Positions 46,314-58,044 are shown, counted from the first letter of the stretch. The stretch is 64,000 nucleotides of DNA from Dipteronia dyeriana (GCA_032871835.1 CM065297.1:95129052-95193051), one strand, 5' to 3'. Notes: generated from the letters alone by a model not told the origin. Program-made: numbers and translations.

Positions 46314-48877
46314 TTACCGGCGTTGATACTCCCGAAGAAGTAAGGCATCGTTAGCAGGGGATCTTTTAAAACGATTCACCCATTGGACTTCAAGTTCCAA
46401 CCTGGCCTCTCGGGATAGGGATTCAACTGTTAACACCTGGCGCTCCAGATCTTCTATTTTTTGGTCATATGCGGACCTTGACTGCTCCGCCTCCTGCTCG
46501 AACTTAAGCACGGATTCTTTAGCAGAAGATAGGAGATGTTGAAGTGATGCAACCTTCTTCTCTGCTAAAGATGCCTTCTCCTCGGCTTCAACCTGCTTCG
46601 CCAGACAATGGTCAGCGAATATCTGTACAAAACCGACCTCCTGCTGATAAGCTTTTTCAGCTCGAACACGACTTTCCTTACTCGCCTTCAACTGAGCCTC
46701 TAGACGCCTTATTAGATCAGCTTGATGTTGCTGCGTCTGAACTAACTCAGCAAATTCGGCCACCATCTACGAAGAGGTATATTCAAAAATCTAACAGAAG
46801 CAAAACAATAGAGGAGTCGGATTTAACTTACATAAGATGCACCTTTGAAAACATTTTAAAGACGTTCGGTCAGGGAACCATCCCGAAAGCCGCTCCAGCT
46901 GTCTTCCCCGATAAAAGCCCGACCGGAGGACATCTCCTGTAGCATATCCTGGGAAGAAAGGAATAAAGGAACCCCCGAGGGTTCAGCTCCCAGATTTCCA
47001 AACTCGGGGGCAGAAGAAGCCTGTTCGGTTCTAAGGATGGAGAAGGAACCCACGAAGGTTCAGCCCCCATATCTTCAACCTCGGGGGTAGAAGAAGCCCT
47101 ACTCCGTTCAGAAGCAGCCGCATCTACTGATGCTCCAGCGCCAACACTCGGGGCAATCTCATCAGCAACATCTTCATCACTGGAGTCGATAAATGAGACT
47201 ACCAGAGGAACTTTGAGAAGACAAGACAACGAACTAACTGACTTTCGCTTCTCACCCCAAGAACGGTGGAAGTTAAGGTCAGCAACAAGATCTTCTACGG
47301 ATCATCCCGAAAAGACTCAAAGAATTCGGCATCTGCAGGCACTTGATCAGTTAAGACGTTACCACCGTCGCCGACTACAAACCGTCCAACGGGCTCTTCA
47401 CCCGGGCCTTCACATTGCCTCTCCCTATTATCAGGCAGTTGGGTGTCAGTTGGCTCACTTTGGCCACTTGGACCAGCAAAATCCTGAGTAGAAGGTTGAG
47501 CACCTTGATGAACGTACTCGGGGATCTGTTCCTCAGTAGTGTCAGTTTCTTCATCAGGCTCGGGTGGAGCAATACCCTCATCGCCCTGACGGGAAGCTTC
47601 TTTTCTACTCGTCTGCAAAATCAACTTCACCTGGCGAGCCTGAAGATCGCTGACGACGTCCGTATCGAACACTTAAAAAAAAAGATGTCAGAAGATGAAA
47701 AGCAGAAAAGTACAATAGAAAGGGCGCCGGGTAACTTACATCGCCTGCGATGGCCCGAAATCTGTCTGAAGAAGCTGAACTTTATCAAATCCTCATCTTT
47801 AAAAAGGTAGCTCTTGCTCCTTTTCTCCAGAGTACGAACAGCTGCCCGAGTCAGCCTCTTCAGCTCAGAATCACTATAATCGATTATTTTCTTGTTCCAC
47901 ACTTCGGGGGAACAGAAGAAACTGGGAACACTCAACATCTTTCGGGAATCCTCAGATCCAACAGTAACGTTGAGCCCAAGAGCCCCTCCAGTAAAAAACC
48001 AACTGTTCTTCCAGAACTTGTTAGATGTAGGGAATCCCCATACAAAACCCTTCTTTTTTGGGTCATCAGAAGCGTCGACCTTTCGATTCACCTTTGCTTC
48101 TTTGGGGACCCAACCGTCCGATAGAGTAGATGCAAAATAGGTTCCCGTCTTGCTAACCTGCCTCGGCGTTAAGAAATGCCTAATTTCATTTGGGGAAGGC
48201 GGTGAAAGGTTCATTCTACTGAACATATGCCATATACACATCAAGACTTTATAATTATTCGGGGCCAATTGAGCTGGGTCTATCCCTGCTTCAGCCAAAA
48301 ACCAGGCAATAAATGGTTGAAAAGAAAGTGTGACACCACAACATAGCATTGATCCATAAATCACGACCATACCCTCGGGAGGATTCCATACAGCTCTATC
48401 CCCCGCAGGAACCAAAGTGACCGAGTCAGGCAAGTCGAATCGGGAGCTGTATTTTTCTATTTCAGCTGGCCCGACCACATTCGGCTCAGTATCAAAGCCA
48501 CTAGGGCGAGTATCAGAAAATGAAAGACGAGACGTCCTGTACACCTCATCAACATCACCCTCGTTAACAGTCTGTTCCCTGATCTGAATGCTGCTCGAGC
48601 CATGCTTGTATACCTTACTTCTACTCTGATGTTTATCCATCCTTCAAAAAGATACCCTGTGATCAGAAATATCATAATCAGAACTATATGGAGAACTCGA
48701 TACAGGGCAGAAAGTGACATCAGGGTGAAGCCCAGAAACATCAACATCTAAAAATGGAGGCTCATCTATTGGGATATCCCCCAGTAATCGTTTAATGCAA
48801 GAAACTAATTGGAAATCCCCATGTTCTAATGCATCAAAAGCGATTTTAAAGAGACTATGGCGGGAAGATGGCCCCAT
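46314..48877 (-). pseudogene. Spliced antisense gene (aORF) of the Tat element
   Basis: The gene opens at 48877 with MGPSSRHSLFKIAFDALEHG, has one in-frame TGA at 48644-48646, and continues in the same frame through 48640-47740. This exon includes VWNPPEGMVVIYGSMLCCGV and LAPNNYKVLMCIWHMFSRMN, as in plant putative gypsy-type transposase / retrotransposon aORF proteins. An intron 47739-47672 has GTAAGT and AG borders. Exon 2 (47671 to about 47298) is acidic and Pro-rich, followed by frameshifts. A second intron, 46831-46767, again with GTAAGT and AG, leads to exon 46766-46314, a predicted coiled coil (QQHQADLIRRLEAQLKASKE). The function in the retrotransposon life cycle is unknown. Confidence 0.75.
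46870..47130 (-). repeat. Internal coding duplication in the antisense gene
   Basis: Two related segments encode RASSTPEVEDMGAEPSWVPS and QASSAPEFGNLGAEPSGVPL, about 90 bp apart. The frame shifts between them, so the second copy is read in another phase. Confidence 0.65.
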
Positions 48878-49356
48878 TAAAACTAATCTTGAATTGAGAT
48901 TGATGCAAGATCTTCAAACGGATAATTGTGAACTTCTGGATAAATAAATCTGGGTTAAAAGAAATTTCTGCTGAAAATTGTTGAGAATAAACCAACAATG
49001 TCTCTCAGCGAAGAATTTAAAAAGGAGACGGCACGAAACCCTAGGGCCTTGAGGTGAAAAAATTTATGATAAAACTTGATGACGTAGGCGGCTTTGGGGA
49101 CACGTAAAAATCATTTTCTCATAAATTATATCTAAAAACGAAGAGACTAGGGACACGTGTCAAAATAGGAACTAGCCCTCAACCGTCAGAACTTCAAAAC
49201 GTCGCCATCATTAAGATCTCGCGTAATGAAGCGAATCGAAATTACAGGGTCACCATTAAGACACGCCATTATGACAAGACGGCTATTCTGGCACGAGTAA
49301 AAATTAAGATGATTAAAATACTCTTGTCCGAAATGAAATTTACTCTGCAAAAATAT

Positions 49357-49369
49357 TTGAAGGGGGTAT
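49357..49369 (+). promoter_or_regulatory. Polypurine tract of the Tat element
   Basis: ttgaagggggtat immediately precedes the 3' LTR start TGTTGTATGTG at 49370 and is the expected primer site for plus-strand synthesis. Confidence 0.75.
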
Positions 49370-50259
49370 TGTTGTATGTGAATTTTACCAAGTGTACACG
49401 TCATCGACAAGATGGAGAAAATTGTCAGGTGGACACCCAAATAAGCACTCATGAAAAATCCTACAAGGCATTATTAAAGAGAAGAAAGCCCGAGTAAATA
49501 AGCAGCATGACAAGACCTACTCGGGATCAACTAAACTATTTCAAATCAATTAAAAGTACTCAGGGTTAGCAAAAAGCATCTTCTACTCGGGCTTAAACTG
49601 CGCTACTCGGGACCAACAAGTGTTATTCTTACTTGGGATAAATGTGACCAGAGTAAAAAACTCAGTGCTTAATTCACATGGATTTAGTCATTAAATACGC
49701 GAAGATATCCATTAGGAAGAATCCCAAAGAGAACAGAATACTGAGCTAGAAGAATCCTCAATCAGGAAACAACTTGATTTCACTACAAAGACTACACTCT
49801 TATAAGGAAACAAGTCCAAATAAAACTACACTACTGGAATCCCCGTTCGATTTCCATAAGAGACTCCGAAACAGGAAAGAAGACAAATCAACCTCAAACA
49901 AGTAACCGAATCACAATTGAATGTAAAGATCTTGTATTACTTGTATAAAGTAAATTAGGGTTCTATAAACATATAAATAGACCCATAATCTCGTTCAAAA
50001 AGATAGATAGGCAAGATAGCAATAGAAAAATACAGAGAGAAGAAAGAGAGATCGAGAGCTTGTAAACATCATAATTTCATAGTGAATTTTGGCTCGGTTG
50101 ACCCATCAACCACCCATGGACGTTTCTCCGTTCATCGGAGTTTTACCACGTAAAACTTGTGTCTTCGTTACTCTCTCCGAATCTCTCTCTCTTTGAATTA
50201 ATAGCCGAAATCCAATCCTTGTTGGCTTTTCTGACACAATCCAGAAATCGACGTCAACA
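49370..50259 (+). repeat. 3' LTR of the Tat element (890 bp)
   Basis: It starts TGTTGTATGTGAATTTTACC and ends ...GACGTCAACA. The last 442 bp match the truncated 5' LTR. A 'ctcggg' phrase recurs several times in the first half, as in the adjacent non-coding region. Confidence 0.85.
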
Positions 50260-51007
50260 ATATCTTATCAATATTTACATTAAAACGGTTTAGTATTTGT
50301 TAAATTGTTTTTATTTAGTTGTTTGTTTGATTGCATCATATCAAATTAAAATACATAACAATTAATAGTAATAAGGGTATAAATATCAAATCATTTGTTT
50401 TCTAACAATTTTATCTTTAAAAACAAACAAATTGACATTATATTCAGATGTGAGAAAACAAAACAAATATATCATTCAGTTTCAGTTTTCACTTTCTATT
50501 CAATCTTTAGAAAAATTCAGAACTATTTAGTATTCAGATAAAAAAGCAAACAACCCCTAACTAAAATTGCTCTATATCACCTTTTCAAAAAAGAAAAAAA
50601 ATTGCTCTATAGTTGATGGACTAGATGATATATTCTAGTGTTTAGAAAAAATATATTTGAATTAATTAATTACTTTAAAGTTGACAAGTGGTTTATAGGA
50701 TAGATAGATAAAAAGTTAGAAAAACCATCTCTGATGTAATTATCTAACTTTAATATGGAGGTAATGTGACAAAAAAAGTTAGAGAATATGGAGTTGAGTT
50801 TCTAAAAACTCCCATAGAAATGCTAACTAGGATTACCAACTTTTTCCTACCAATAAGATTACACCTTATTTAATTGTAAAATAAAAGAGGAGAGAGAATA
50901 AAATAAATGATTGGTCAAAAATGGATACATATTTGATTTCAAATAAAAGATAAGAGAGTGAAATAAATGTATTAAGATGATTGATCAAAAATAGATACAA
51001 AATTGAT
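50260..51007. other. AT-rich intergenic stretch with a dispersed repeat
   Basis: No gene is seen. The stretch 50430-50565 (cattcagtttcagttttcac ... attcagaact) is related to 59320-59445, where it forms one end of a hAT-like MITE. A phrase with gattggtcaaaaa/gattgatcaaaaa repeats near 50910 and 50980. Confidence 0.45.
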
Positions 51008-51016
51008 TTTAGATAA

Positions 51017-52540
51017 GTGGAAATTGTGAGAAATATCACTTTTTTTTGTGTGTTGCAGTGATATCACTGCTTTAATAAGTTAAGTTTAAAAGACACTTAT
51101 TATGGTGAACTATCCAAATTATCCTTAAATAATCAATTTTTAATTCTCTTTGTACTTCCATCTCCATACTTTGATCAATAACTGAAAACAGTAACTCCCC
51201 TCTCTCCAATAACTTTGTCTAAAAATCGATCTAAATCTTGGCTGAAAGTCGACGTGTTTTAGCACAACAAGGTATTCTGAGTCTTGTAACAATTTATCAA
51301 TTCCTTATGATTTGGTGTCCGAGTATTTGTGTGAACATGAAGCTAGTATTGTGAAGTTTGAACCTTTGAATTTTGAATCTCCGAGCCTTTTTAAAGGCTG
51401 TCCGAAACTTTATTTATAGCGTCCGAGCATTTGTGTAAATTATCCGAGACTTTGTGTAAAGGCTCTGAGCTGTTTAGTATAGGCTCCAAGCTTTTTAATA
51501 AAGACTCCGAGCCTTTTAATAAGGCTCTGAACTTTTTAATAAAGCCCAAACACTGTTTTAAAAAGCACGAACCATTAATAAAGCTCCGAGCTTTTTAATA
51601 AAAGCTCCAAGCTTTTTAATAAAGCTCATACACTGTTTTAAAAAGCACGAACCTTTAAGAACAAGTCTCGGACACAGTTTCAAAATGCTTGAAGCTTTTT
51701 AGAAAAAAAAGCTCGGAGATTTTAAAAGAAAAAGCTTTGAGCTTTGAAAAGAAAAGCTCAAAGCTTTGACAAAAAAACTTGGAGCTTTGAAAAAAAAAAG
51801 CTCGGAGGTTTTAAAAAAAGGTCGGGTCATTCACAAAAATGCTCGGACACTACAAAGTTTAACCAACATAATTTTCCTAAAGAAAAAACTCGGACGTGTT
51901 TCAAAAAGTCTTAGATTTGGTTCAAAAAAACTTGGACATGTTTCAAAAAGTCTCGGAGATTCAAAGTTAAACAAACCTAACTTTCCTAAACAAAAAATTC
52001 AGACGTGTTTCAAAAAAGCTTGGGTTATGTTCAAAAAAGCTCGTAAATGTTTCAAAAAGTCTCGAAAACCTAGAAATTCATTTTTCTTAAGGCTCCGAGC
52101 CTTTTGTAATTACAATTTTTAGCCTTTTGTAATTACATTTTCGAGCTGTAAACTAAAAGCTCTGAGACTTTGTAATTACATTTAGAGCCTTTTAAGTACT
52201 GACAATAAAAAAAAAGCTCCGAGGGCGTTGTCCCCTGCTCCCCACGAGCTGACCGGCCAACTCGACCACTACGAGCTCGACGGGGAGCTTGACCCTCGAA
52301 TGCGTCTGCGTAGGGCCACTAAGTCACCGTTTGAGTGATTGCCTGAGTTTTTTTATAGGACTTTCTCTCTCTACTTCACAACTCTGTCACTGTAAAATGA
52401 ATGAAACAAATCTGATGTGGAACAACTATTGAGGTATTTTTGTCTGTTCACTATAATAGGTGTCTTTTAAACATTAGTTATTAAAGCAGTGACAATGTTG
52501 AAATGCTACCTTCAAAAAGTATCATTTAATTTTTGAACCC
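51017..52540. mobile_element. Non-autonomous MULE, same family (deletion derivative 2)
   Basis: It is inverted relative to 34114: the left end is GTGGAAATTGTGAGAAATAT and the right end, on the minus strand, is GGGTTCAAAAATTAAATGAT. A perfect 9-bp target duplication, tttagataa, is at 51008-51016 and 52541-52549. Inner inverted repeats include actgctttaataagttaagt and the complement of aacattagttattaaagcag. The interior is dense in CCGAGC/AAAGCTC motifs of the kind seen in the autonomous element, and a Lys-rich frame at 51766-52122 is a by-product of them. A GC-rich block near 52225-52345 is shared with the element at 34114. Confidence 0.92.
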
Positions 52541-52549
52541 TTTAGATAA

Positions 52550-52757
52550 TTGTATTAGAGATGCGAGTGCATTTCTTAAATTTTTTTGACAAAGTGGATC
52601 CATATTCAATTAATATGTTGCTATTGAAATTGTTGTGGATTGAAAAGCAATCTTCATGGTTTTGATAAACTTTTCCTTTAATTGCTGTGATTTTATATAA
52701 TGACTAAAATGGACAAGAAATTGAATTATTAAGTGATGTAAAAATTTTCTTTTCACA
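52550..52757. other. Short spacer between MULE and chromovirus
   Basis: About 200 bp of AT-rich DNA with no recognisable feature separate the two elements. Confidence 0.5.
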
Positions 52758-52762
52758 CCTTT

Positions 52763-53147
52763 TCGTAGCGAAAGTGTTGAATTGTCGATCAACGTCTCAC
52801 AATTCAAATTTACCTTAGAAACTCCAAGGATTTAGTAGTCTTGAATCCACAAGAACAATAAAAAACAAGCTTGCAATTTTAATTGATAATAAAAATCCCT
52901 ACATTAATACAATAAGTGTCTTATAAACTTAGACACTTTCTACAACAATAACTGATTAGGGAACACTTGGCAACCTATTATAGATTGCATTTTACAAATA
53001 AAAGACAATAACTGCTCCTAGTAACTCCTTGGAACTGCTTGGAATTGAATTCTAGCAAAAATATGCAACTTCTATGATTTCTTTGTTTTTGATGCCTTCT
53101 TCCCATCATACCCTTTCATATAATCAGCAGCCAACTGTTCTACATCA
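52763..53147 (-). repeat. Chromovirus 3' LTR
   Basis: On the minus strand it starts TGATGTAGAACAG at 53147, next to a purine-rich aaaggtgggaagac tract. The far end (tcgtagcg at 52763) has lost two bases relative to tggcatag in the other LTR. Confidence 0.88.
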
Positions 53148-54474
53148 GTCTTCCCACCTTTAAAAGGACTCGTCCACGAGTCAATTGGAGGAAAAGCATT
53201 CTCACTGTCGCTATGATAAGCATAGAGGTCTTTGATGTTAAAGCTCTTGGAAATGGCTAAGTCTTCAGGAAAATCAACAATATACGTATTGTTATTGATC
53301 TTCTTAAGAACTTGAACTGGTCCAATCTTCTTAGCTTTGAGCTTGTTTTAAGTTCCCGCTGGAAACCTTTCTTTACGTAGGTGCACCATCAAAAGATCTC
53401 CTTCATCAAATGACTTCAACCTGCGATGTTTATCGGCAGCCTCCTTATACTTTGCATTGCTCTTTTCTAAATGAATTCTCACCTCTTCATGAAGTTGTGC
53501 TATCTTGTCCACCATGTGATCAGCAGCGATACTCTGTCCTGGACACTTTGGCAAAGGTACCAAGTCAACTACATGTTGAGGAACACTTGTATAAACAATT
53601 TGAAAAGGTGACTTGCTTGTGGATCGATTGACTGCATTGTTATAAGTGAATTCAGCTTGAGCAAGTGCCAAGTCCCACTGTTTTGGTTTCTCTCCAAAAA
53701 TACCTCTCAATAAATTACCCAAAGTTCTGTTCACAATTTCAGTCTGCCCATCGGTTTGTGGGTGGCAGGTTGTGCTAAATTTCAAAGTAGTATCAAACCT
53801 TTTCCATAAAGTCTGCCAGAAATGACTCAAAAACTTACTGTCCCGGTTAGAAACAATAGACTTATTCCATGCAAACAGACGATCTCCTTGAAGAATAAAT
53901 GTGCAACATGTGATGCATCCAAAGTCTTCTTACAAGGTATAAAATGAGTCATTTTAGAGAAACGATCAACTACTACGAAAATGGAATCCATACCTCGTTG
54001 AGTCCGTGGAAGACCCAACACAAAGTCCATCGAGATATCCACCCAAGGCGCCTCTGGAATGGGAAGAGGAATATAAAGACCTGTGTTGTTTGAACCACCT
54101 TTAGAAATTTGACAAATGTAACATCTCTGCACATATCGGATCATATCCCGTTTAATTTGAGGCCAATAAAACCTTTCCTCCACCAAAGCAATGCTTTTAT
54201 CTTTCCCCAAATGTCCACTAAGACCACCACCATGCAAATCCTTGATAATGTGCTCACGAAGAGAACTTTTGGGGATACACAACTTGTTCCCTTTGAAGAG
54301 AAAACCTTCTTGCAAATGGAAATCAACGGTACCAGATTCACTGTTAGTGATTTTATTCCAAATTTCACCAAAATCATCATCTTCCTTATAAAGATCCTTA
54401 ATATAATTGAAACCAACCACTTCATTTCTCATGGTAACGAGTAAAAAGGATCTTCGGTTAAGTGCATCTGCCAC
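53072..54474 (-). pseudogene. Chromovirus integrase (broken)
   Basis: Integrase joins the cDNA to the genome. The zinc-binding N-terminus ends with [10 protein letters not shown]. The catalytic core shows the first Asp in [16 protein letters not shown] (near 54025), the second in SNRDSKF (near 53845) and the Glu in [13 protein letters not shown] (near 53738). The C-terminus reads KKIGPVQVLKKINNNTYIVD then FNIKDLYAYHSDSENAFPPI. A frameshift near 53865 and a stop near 53348 break it. The final frame continues about 75 bp into the 3' LTR to a TAG at 53072-53074. Confidence 0.88.
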
Positions 54475-54900
54475 TATATTTTGTTGTCCAGATTTATGTT
54501 TGATAATGAAAGTGAACTTCTCAATAGTCTTAATTCATCTTTCATGCATCCTGCAAGAATTAGAATTGGATTTGATGGTTCTCAATGCTTGGTGATCGGT
54601 GAAAAGAATGAACTCCCGCTGAATCAAATAACATTCATAATGTTGAGAGCTTGAACTACTACGTAAAACTCTAATTCATAAGTAGTCCACTTCTTTTGAG
54701 CATCACTAAGCTTTTACTGTAATAAGCAATTGGCCCGCCTTCTTGAGATAATACTGCTCCAATACCAATGGTAGACGCATCACAGTCCACTTGAAATAAC
54801 TTATCAAAACTTGGCAAAGCAAGAACTGGACTTGTGGTAAGCTTATCTTTGAGCAATTCAAAACTCTTCTCAGCTTCATGCAATCCGTGAGCGGGGGTGC
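54475..54900 (-). pseudogene. Chromovirus RNase H region (frameshifted)
   Basis: [20 protein letters not shown] and the catalytic [16 protein letters not shown] (near 54780) identify the Ty3/gypsy RNase H that follows reverse transcriptase. It is out of phase with the upstream frame after about 54900. Further stops lie between 54670 and 54480. Confidence 0.8.
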
Positions 54901-55956
54901 AATAATACTAAAATTACCCACAAAACGTCTATAGAAAGTAGCAAGTCCATGAAAACTCTTGACTTCACTGATGGACTTTGGAGTAGGCCACTCCCTAATA
55001 GCATTGACTTTCTCATAATCGACATGAATGCCATTAGATGACACCACATAGCCTAAGAAGACTAGGCTATCACTAAAAAAATTATACTTTTTAAGATTTA
55101 CATACGAATTATTTTCCCGCAACACATTGAAAACTTCCCACAAGTGACACAAGTGGTCTTCTTCAGTACAACTGTAAATCAATATATCATCAAAATACAC
55201 GACCACAAATCGACCAATAAAAGGTTTCAATACCTGATTCATGAGGCGCATAAATGTGCTTGGAGCATTAGAAAAACCAAATAGCATGACCATCCATTCA
55301 TATAAACCCCCTTTAGTCTTAAAGGCAGTCTTCCATTCATCGCCAGGTTGAATATGGATTTGGTGGTGTCCACTCTTCAAATCAATTTTGGAGAAAACAT
55401 TGGAGCCTTCTAACTCATCCAACATATCATCCAACCTTGGTATGGGAAACCGATAACGAATAGTGATCTTATTAATAGCACAAATGTCTATAAACATCCT
55501 CCAACTCCCATCTTCCTTAGGAGTCAATAAAGCTGGCACTGTACATGGACTCATACTAGGTCGAATTAGCCCTTTGGATAACAAATCATCGACTTGTTCA
55601 TGGAGGATTGCATGTTCTTTTAGACTCATTCTGTAATAAGGCAAGTTTGGCAAGCTAACACCTGGTACCAAATCAATGTTGTGCTGGATGTTCCGCATTG
55701 GATGCAGAACATTTGGTAACTCATCTGGCACTAAATCTTTGAACTCTTCCAAAATGGACTGCACTTGGGAAGGAACTTCTATTGTTGGTTTGTTATTCCC
55801 CTTAATAACAAGAGCATAAATTTCACCAGTCTCCTTAGAGTCCTTTAGTATGTTACGAGAAATCAGAAAATTCTGCCCTTCCACTCTAGGAGCTTTAGGG
55901 AAAGTTGATTTTTCCAAAGGAGCAAGCACAATTCGAACACCATCCTTGTAGAACAT
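54901..55956 (-). pseudogene. Chromovirus reverse transcriptase
   Basis: The RT domain is nearly continuous. The landmarks are [53 protein letters not shown] with the first catalytic Asp, and [12 protein letters not shown] with the YFDD catalytic pair (near 55200). [20 protein letters not shown] and [20 protein letters not shown] follow as the thumb/connection region. It copies the element RNA into DNA. It is in the same frame as gag and protease upstream, consistent with a single polyprotein. The frame shifts near 54900. Confidence 0.9.
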
Positions 55957-55999
55957 GAAAGTGTTATCTTTTCCCCTATGAGTAGAATCAACATCATAC

Positions 56000-57621
56000 T
56001 GTCAAGGTCTTCCCAATAATATATGGCATGCATTCATGTCCACGACATCACACAAAACCACATCTTTGTAACGATTACCAATCATAAAGGAAATCTTACA
56101 ACGAGAGTTTACCTTTGTTTCTCCAACATCTTTAATCCAACCAACTGAATATGGTGAAGGATGCTTTTCAGTAGGCAATTGCAACTTATCAACCATGACC
56201 TTTGATACAATGTTCTCACTACTTCCACCATCAATAATCAAATCACAAACACACCCATTTACTGTACACCTGGTTCGAAAAATGTTGTGACATTGTGGCT
56301 GTAATTCTTGATGCGAAGTATAAAGTAACTTCCTAACTATAAGGGAAACTCCATCATCACCATAAAATACCTCATTTTCTTCCTCAAATTCAGACTCATC
56401 TATTTCAGGCTCTTCTTCATGAGTAGCTAATGTTACTTGGGCTCTTTGGGGACAACGGTTTGATTTGTGTCCTGGTAGTTCACACATATAACATTTATCA
56501 CCGCTAGGGGAAACATATGGGTTGGCGTTGGTGGGTTTTGGATTACCCGCCACCATCGTGGTTTTGGGTTGGGAATTTTGGGTAGTTTGATTAGGTTGGG
56601 TATTGCTTTGCTGCATAGGTTCTTTTTCAGGTCGTTGTCGGAAAGTTGTGGATGAATTGGTGAAGGTTTCAATATTTGATTGAATTGATTGGTTAAAATT
56701 TCTCCCAGGTCCCGAATTTCTAGTTTGAGGCTTCTCTAACATGTTTTCTGCCCCTAAGGCCAAACATACAACATCACTCAAAGTATGAGTAGTCTCTAAG
56801 GCAATTCGGTCTTGACTGTTATACTTCAGCCCGCTAGTGAACCTTGCTGCTTGTTGCGAATCAGATTTAGTAAGATCATTGTGTGAAACCAACCGATAAA
56901 ACTCCATTGTATAGTCATTAACTGAACGATTACCTTTTTTGCAATTATGCTATTGCCGAAATAATACTTGATCATAATAAAGCGGTAAGAATCTACCCCG
57001 TAACAGTCGCTTCATCTTCATCCAAGTTCTGATTGGAGGTTTTCCTACACAAGTACGAGAGAGTTACACCTGTTCTCACCAAGCGGAAGCACCACCCTTC
57101 AATTTATAGGCAACATATTTAACTTGCTTCTCTTCAGGAATCTCCATGAATTCAAAGACCCTCTCCACTTCAAACAACCGATCTACGAAGTCCTCCATAT
57201 GAAGTTGACCATTAAAAGATGGCATATCCAGATTCATCTAAAAATCACCACGTGTATCTTTACAATTGTCACTCATATGGAAATTACGTCTCTTGCGATG
57301 ATTCCTTGGATTTTCAGCAAAATTCTCCAAGTCTTCATCACTATCATTACTATCACGCATCATATTACTCATGTTTCTTGTCCTAAAGACTTCATCCACA
57401 ACATTCCGCTGGTTTTGTGGAAGATTATCCATACGACCACCAAGATTTCCATATGCAGGTTGGTTTGTTGGTGTCGTAAGGTTGGTTAAACCCGTAACTA
57501 AGGCCTCAATTTGACGCTGGGTTTGCGTTCGAGACTCTACAAGCCGTTCAACCATGTTGAGGGTTCTTCGAGCAATGTCAGAATCATCCCTCTCACCACC
57601 ATTACCACCATTAGTAGCCAT
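56000..57621 (-). pseudogene. Chromovirus gag and protease (nonsense mutations)
   Basis: It starts ATG at 57621 (MATNGGNGGERDDSD). Gag includes MPSFNGQLHMEDFVD and EEKQVKYVAYKLKGGASAW, the conserved chromovirus capsid region, then a zinc knuckle CYMCELPGHKSNRC (near 56490) that binds RNA. The protease has LIIDGGSSENIV (near 56230) as active site and ends ACHILLGRP. Stops in frame are at 57238-57240, two close together near 57070-57085, one near 56950 and TGA at 56000-56002, the last where the family has Trp. No frameshift was seen in this part. Confidence 0.88.
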
Positions 57622-57641
57622 CAAACCAGGAAAAAAAAACC

Positions 57642-57656
57642 AGGCTCTGATACCAC
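57642..57656 (-). promoter_or_regulatory. Chromovirus primer-binding site
   Basis: The minus strand reads TGGTATCAGAGCCTGG two bases after the LTR end (TATGCCA), the initiator tRNA-Met PBS used by most chromoviruses. Confidence 0.88.
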
Positions 57657-57657
57657 T

Positions 57658-58044
57658 TGGCATAGGGAAAGTGTTGAATTGTAGATCAACGTCTCACAAT
57701 TCAAATTTACCTTAGAAACTCCAAGGATTTAGTAGTCTTGAATCCACAAGAACAAAGAAAGACAAGTCTGCAATTTTAATTGATAATAAAAATCCCAACA
57801 TTAATACAATGAATGTCTTATAAACTTAGACATTTTCTACAGCAATATCTGATTAGGGAACACTTGGCGACCTATTATAGATTGTATTTTACAAATAAAA
57901 GACAATAACTGCTCCTAGTAACTCCTTGGAACTGCCTGGAACTGAATTCTAGCAGAAATATGCAACTTCTATGATTTCTTTGTTTTTGACGCCTTCTTCC
58001 CATCATACCCTTTCATATAATTAGCAACCAACTGTTCTACATCA
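57658..58044 (-). repeat. Chromovirus 5' LTR
   Basis: It runs from tggcatagggaaag beside the PBS to tgttctacatca at 58044; on the minus strand it is TG...CA. The partner is 52763-53147. Confidence 0.9.

Larger units (their letters stand above)
41646..50259 (+). mobile_element. Ty3/gypsy Tat-type element lacking RT and most of integrase
   Basis: Components in order: truncated 5' LTR, PBS, gag, protease, a remnant of the integrase C-terminus, a long 3' non-coding region with tandem repeats and a spliced antisense gene, polypurine tract and 3' LTR. The loss of reverse transcriptase, RNase H and the integrase core makes it non-autonomous. The two LTRs differ at roughly 20-25 positions over about 440 bp by eye. 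An antisense gene after the integrase position is a known trait of several Tat-lineage families. A target duplication cannot be checked because the 5' end is missing. Confidence 0.85.
52763..58044 (-). mobile_element. Ty3/gypsy chromovirus, both LTRs, decayed
   Basis: This is a 5.3 kb element on the minus strand: 5' LTR 57658-58044, PBS, gag, protease, reverse transcriptase, RNase H, integrase and 3' LTR 52763-53147. The 5-mer ccttt follows the right LTR (58045-58049) and precedes the left LTR (52758-52762), a likely 5-bp target duplication. The LTRs differ at about 20 of 385 positions by hand count. The integrase wording ([20 protein letters not shown]) and its extension into the 3' LTR suggest a CRM-like or related chromovirus clade. 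Confidence 0.9.

Noticed and set aside
46544..48140. Plus-strand open frames of 80-130 codons across this interval.
   Set aside because: They are complements of the antisense gene, which has introns and recognisable family motifs on the minus strand.
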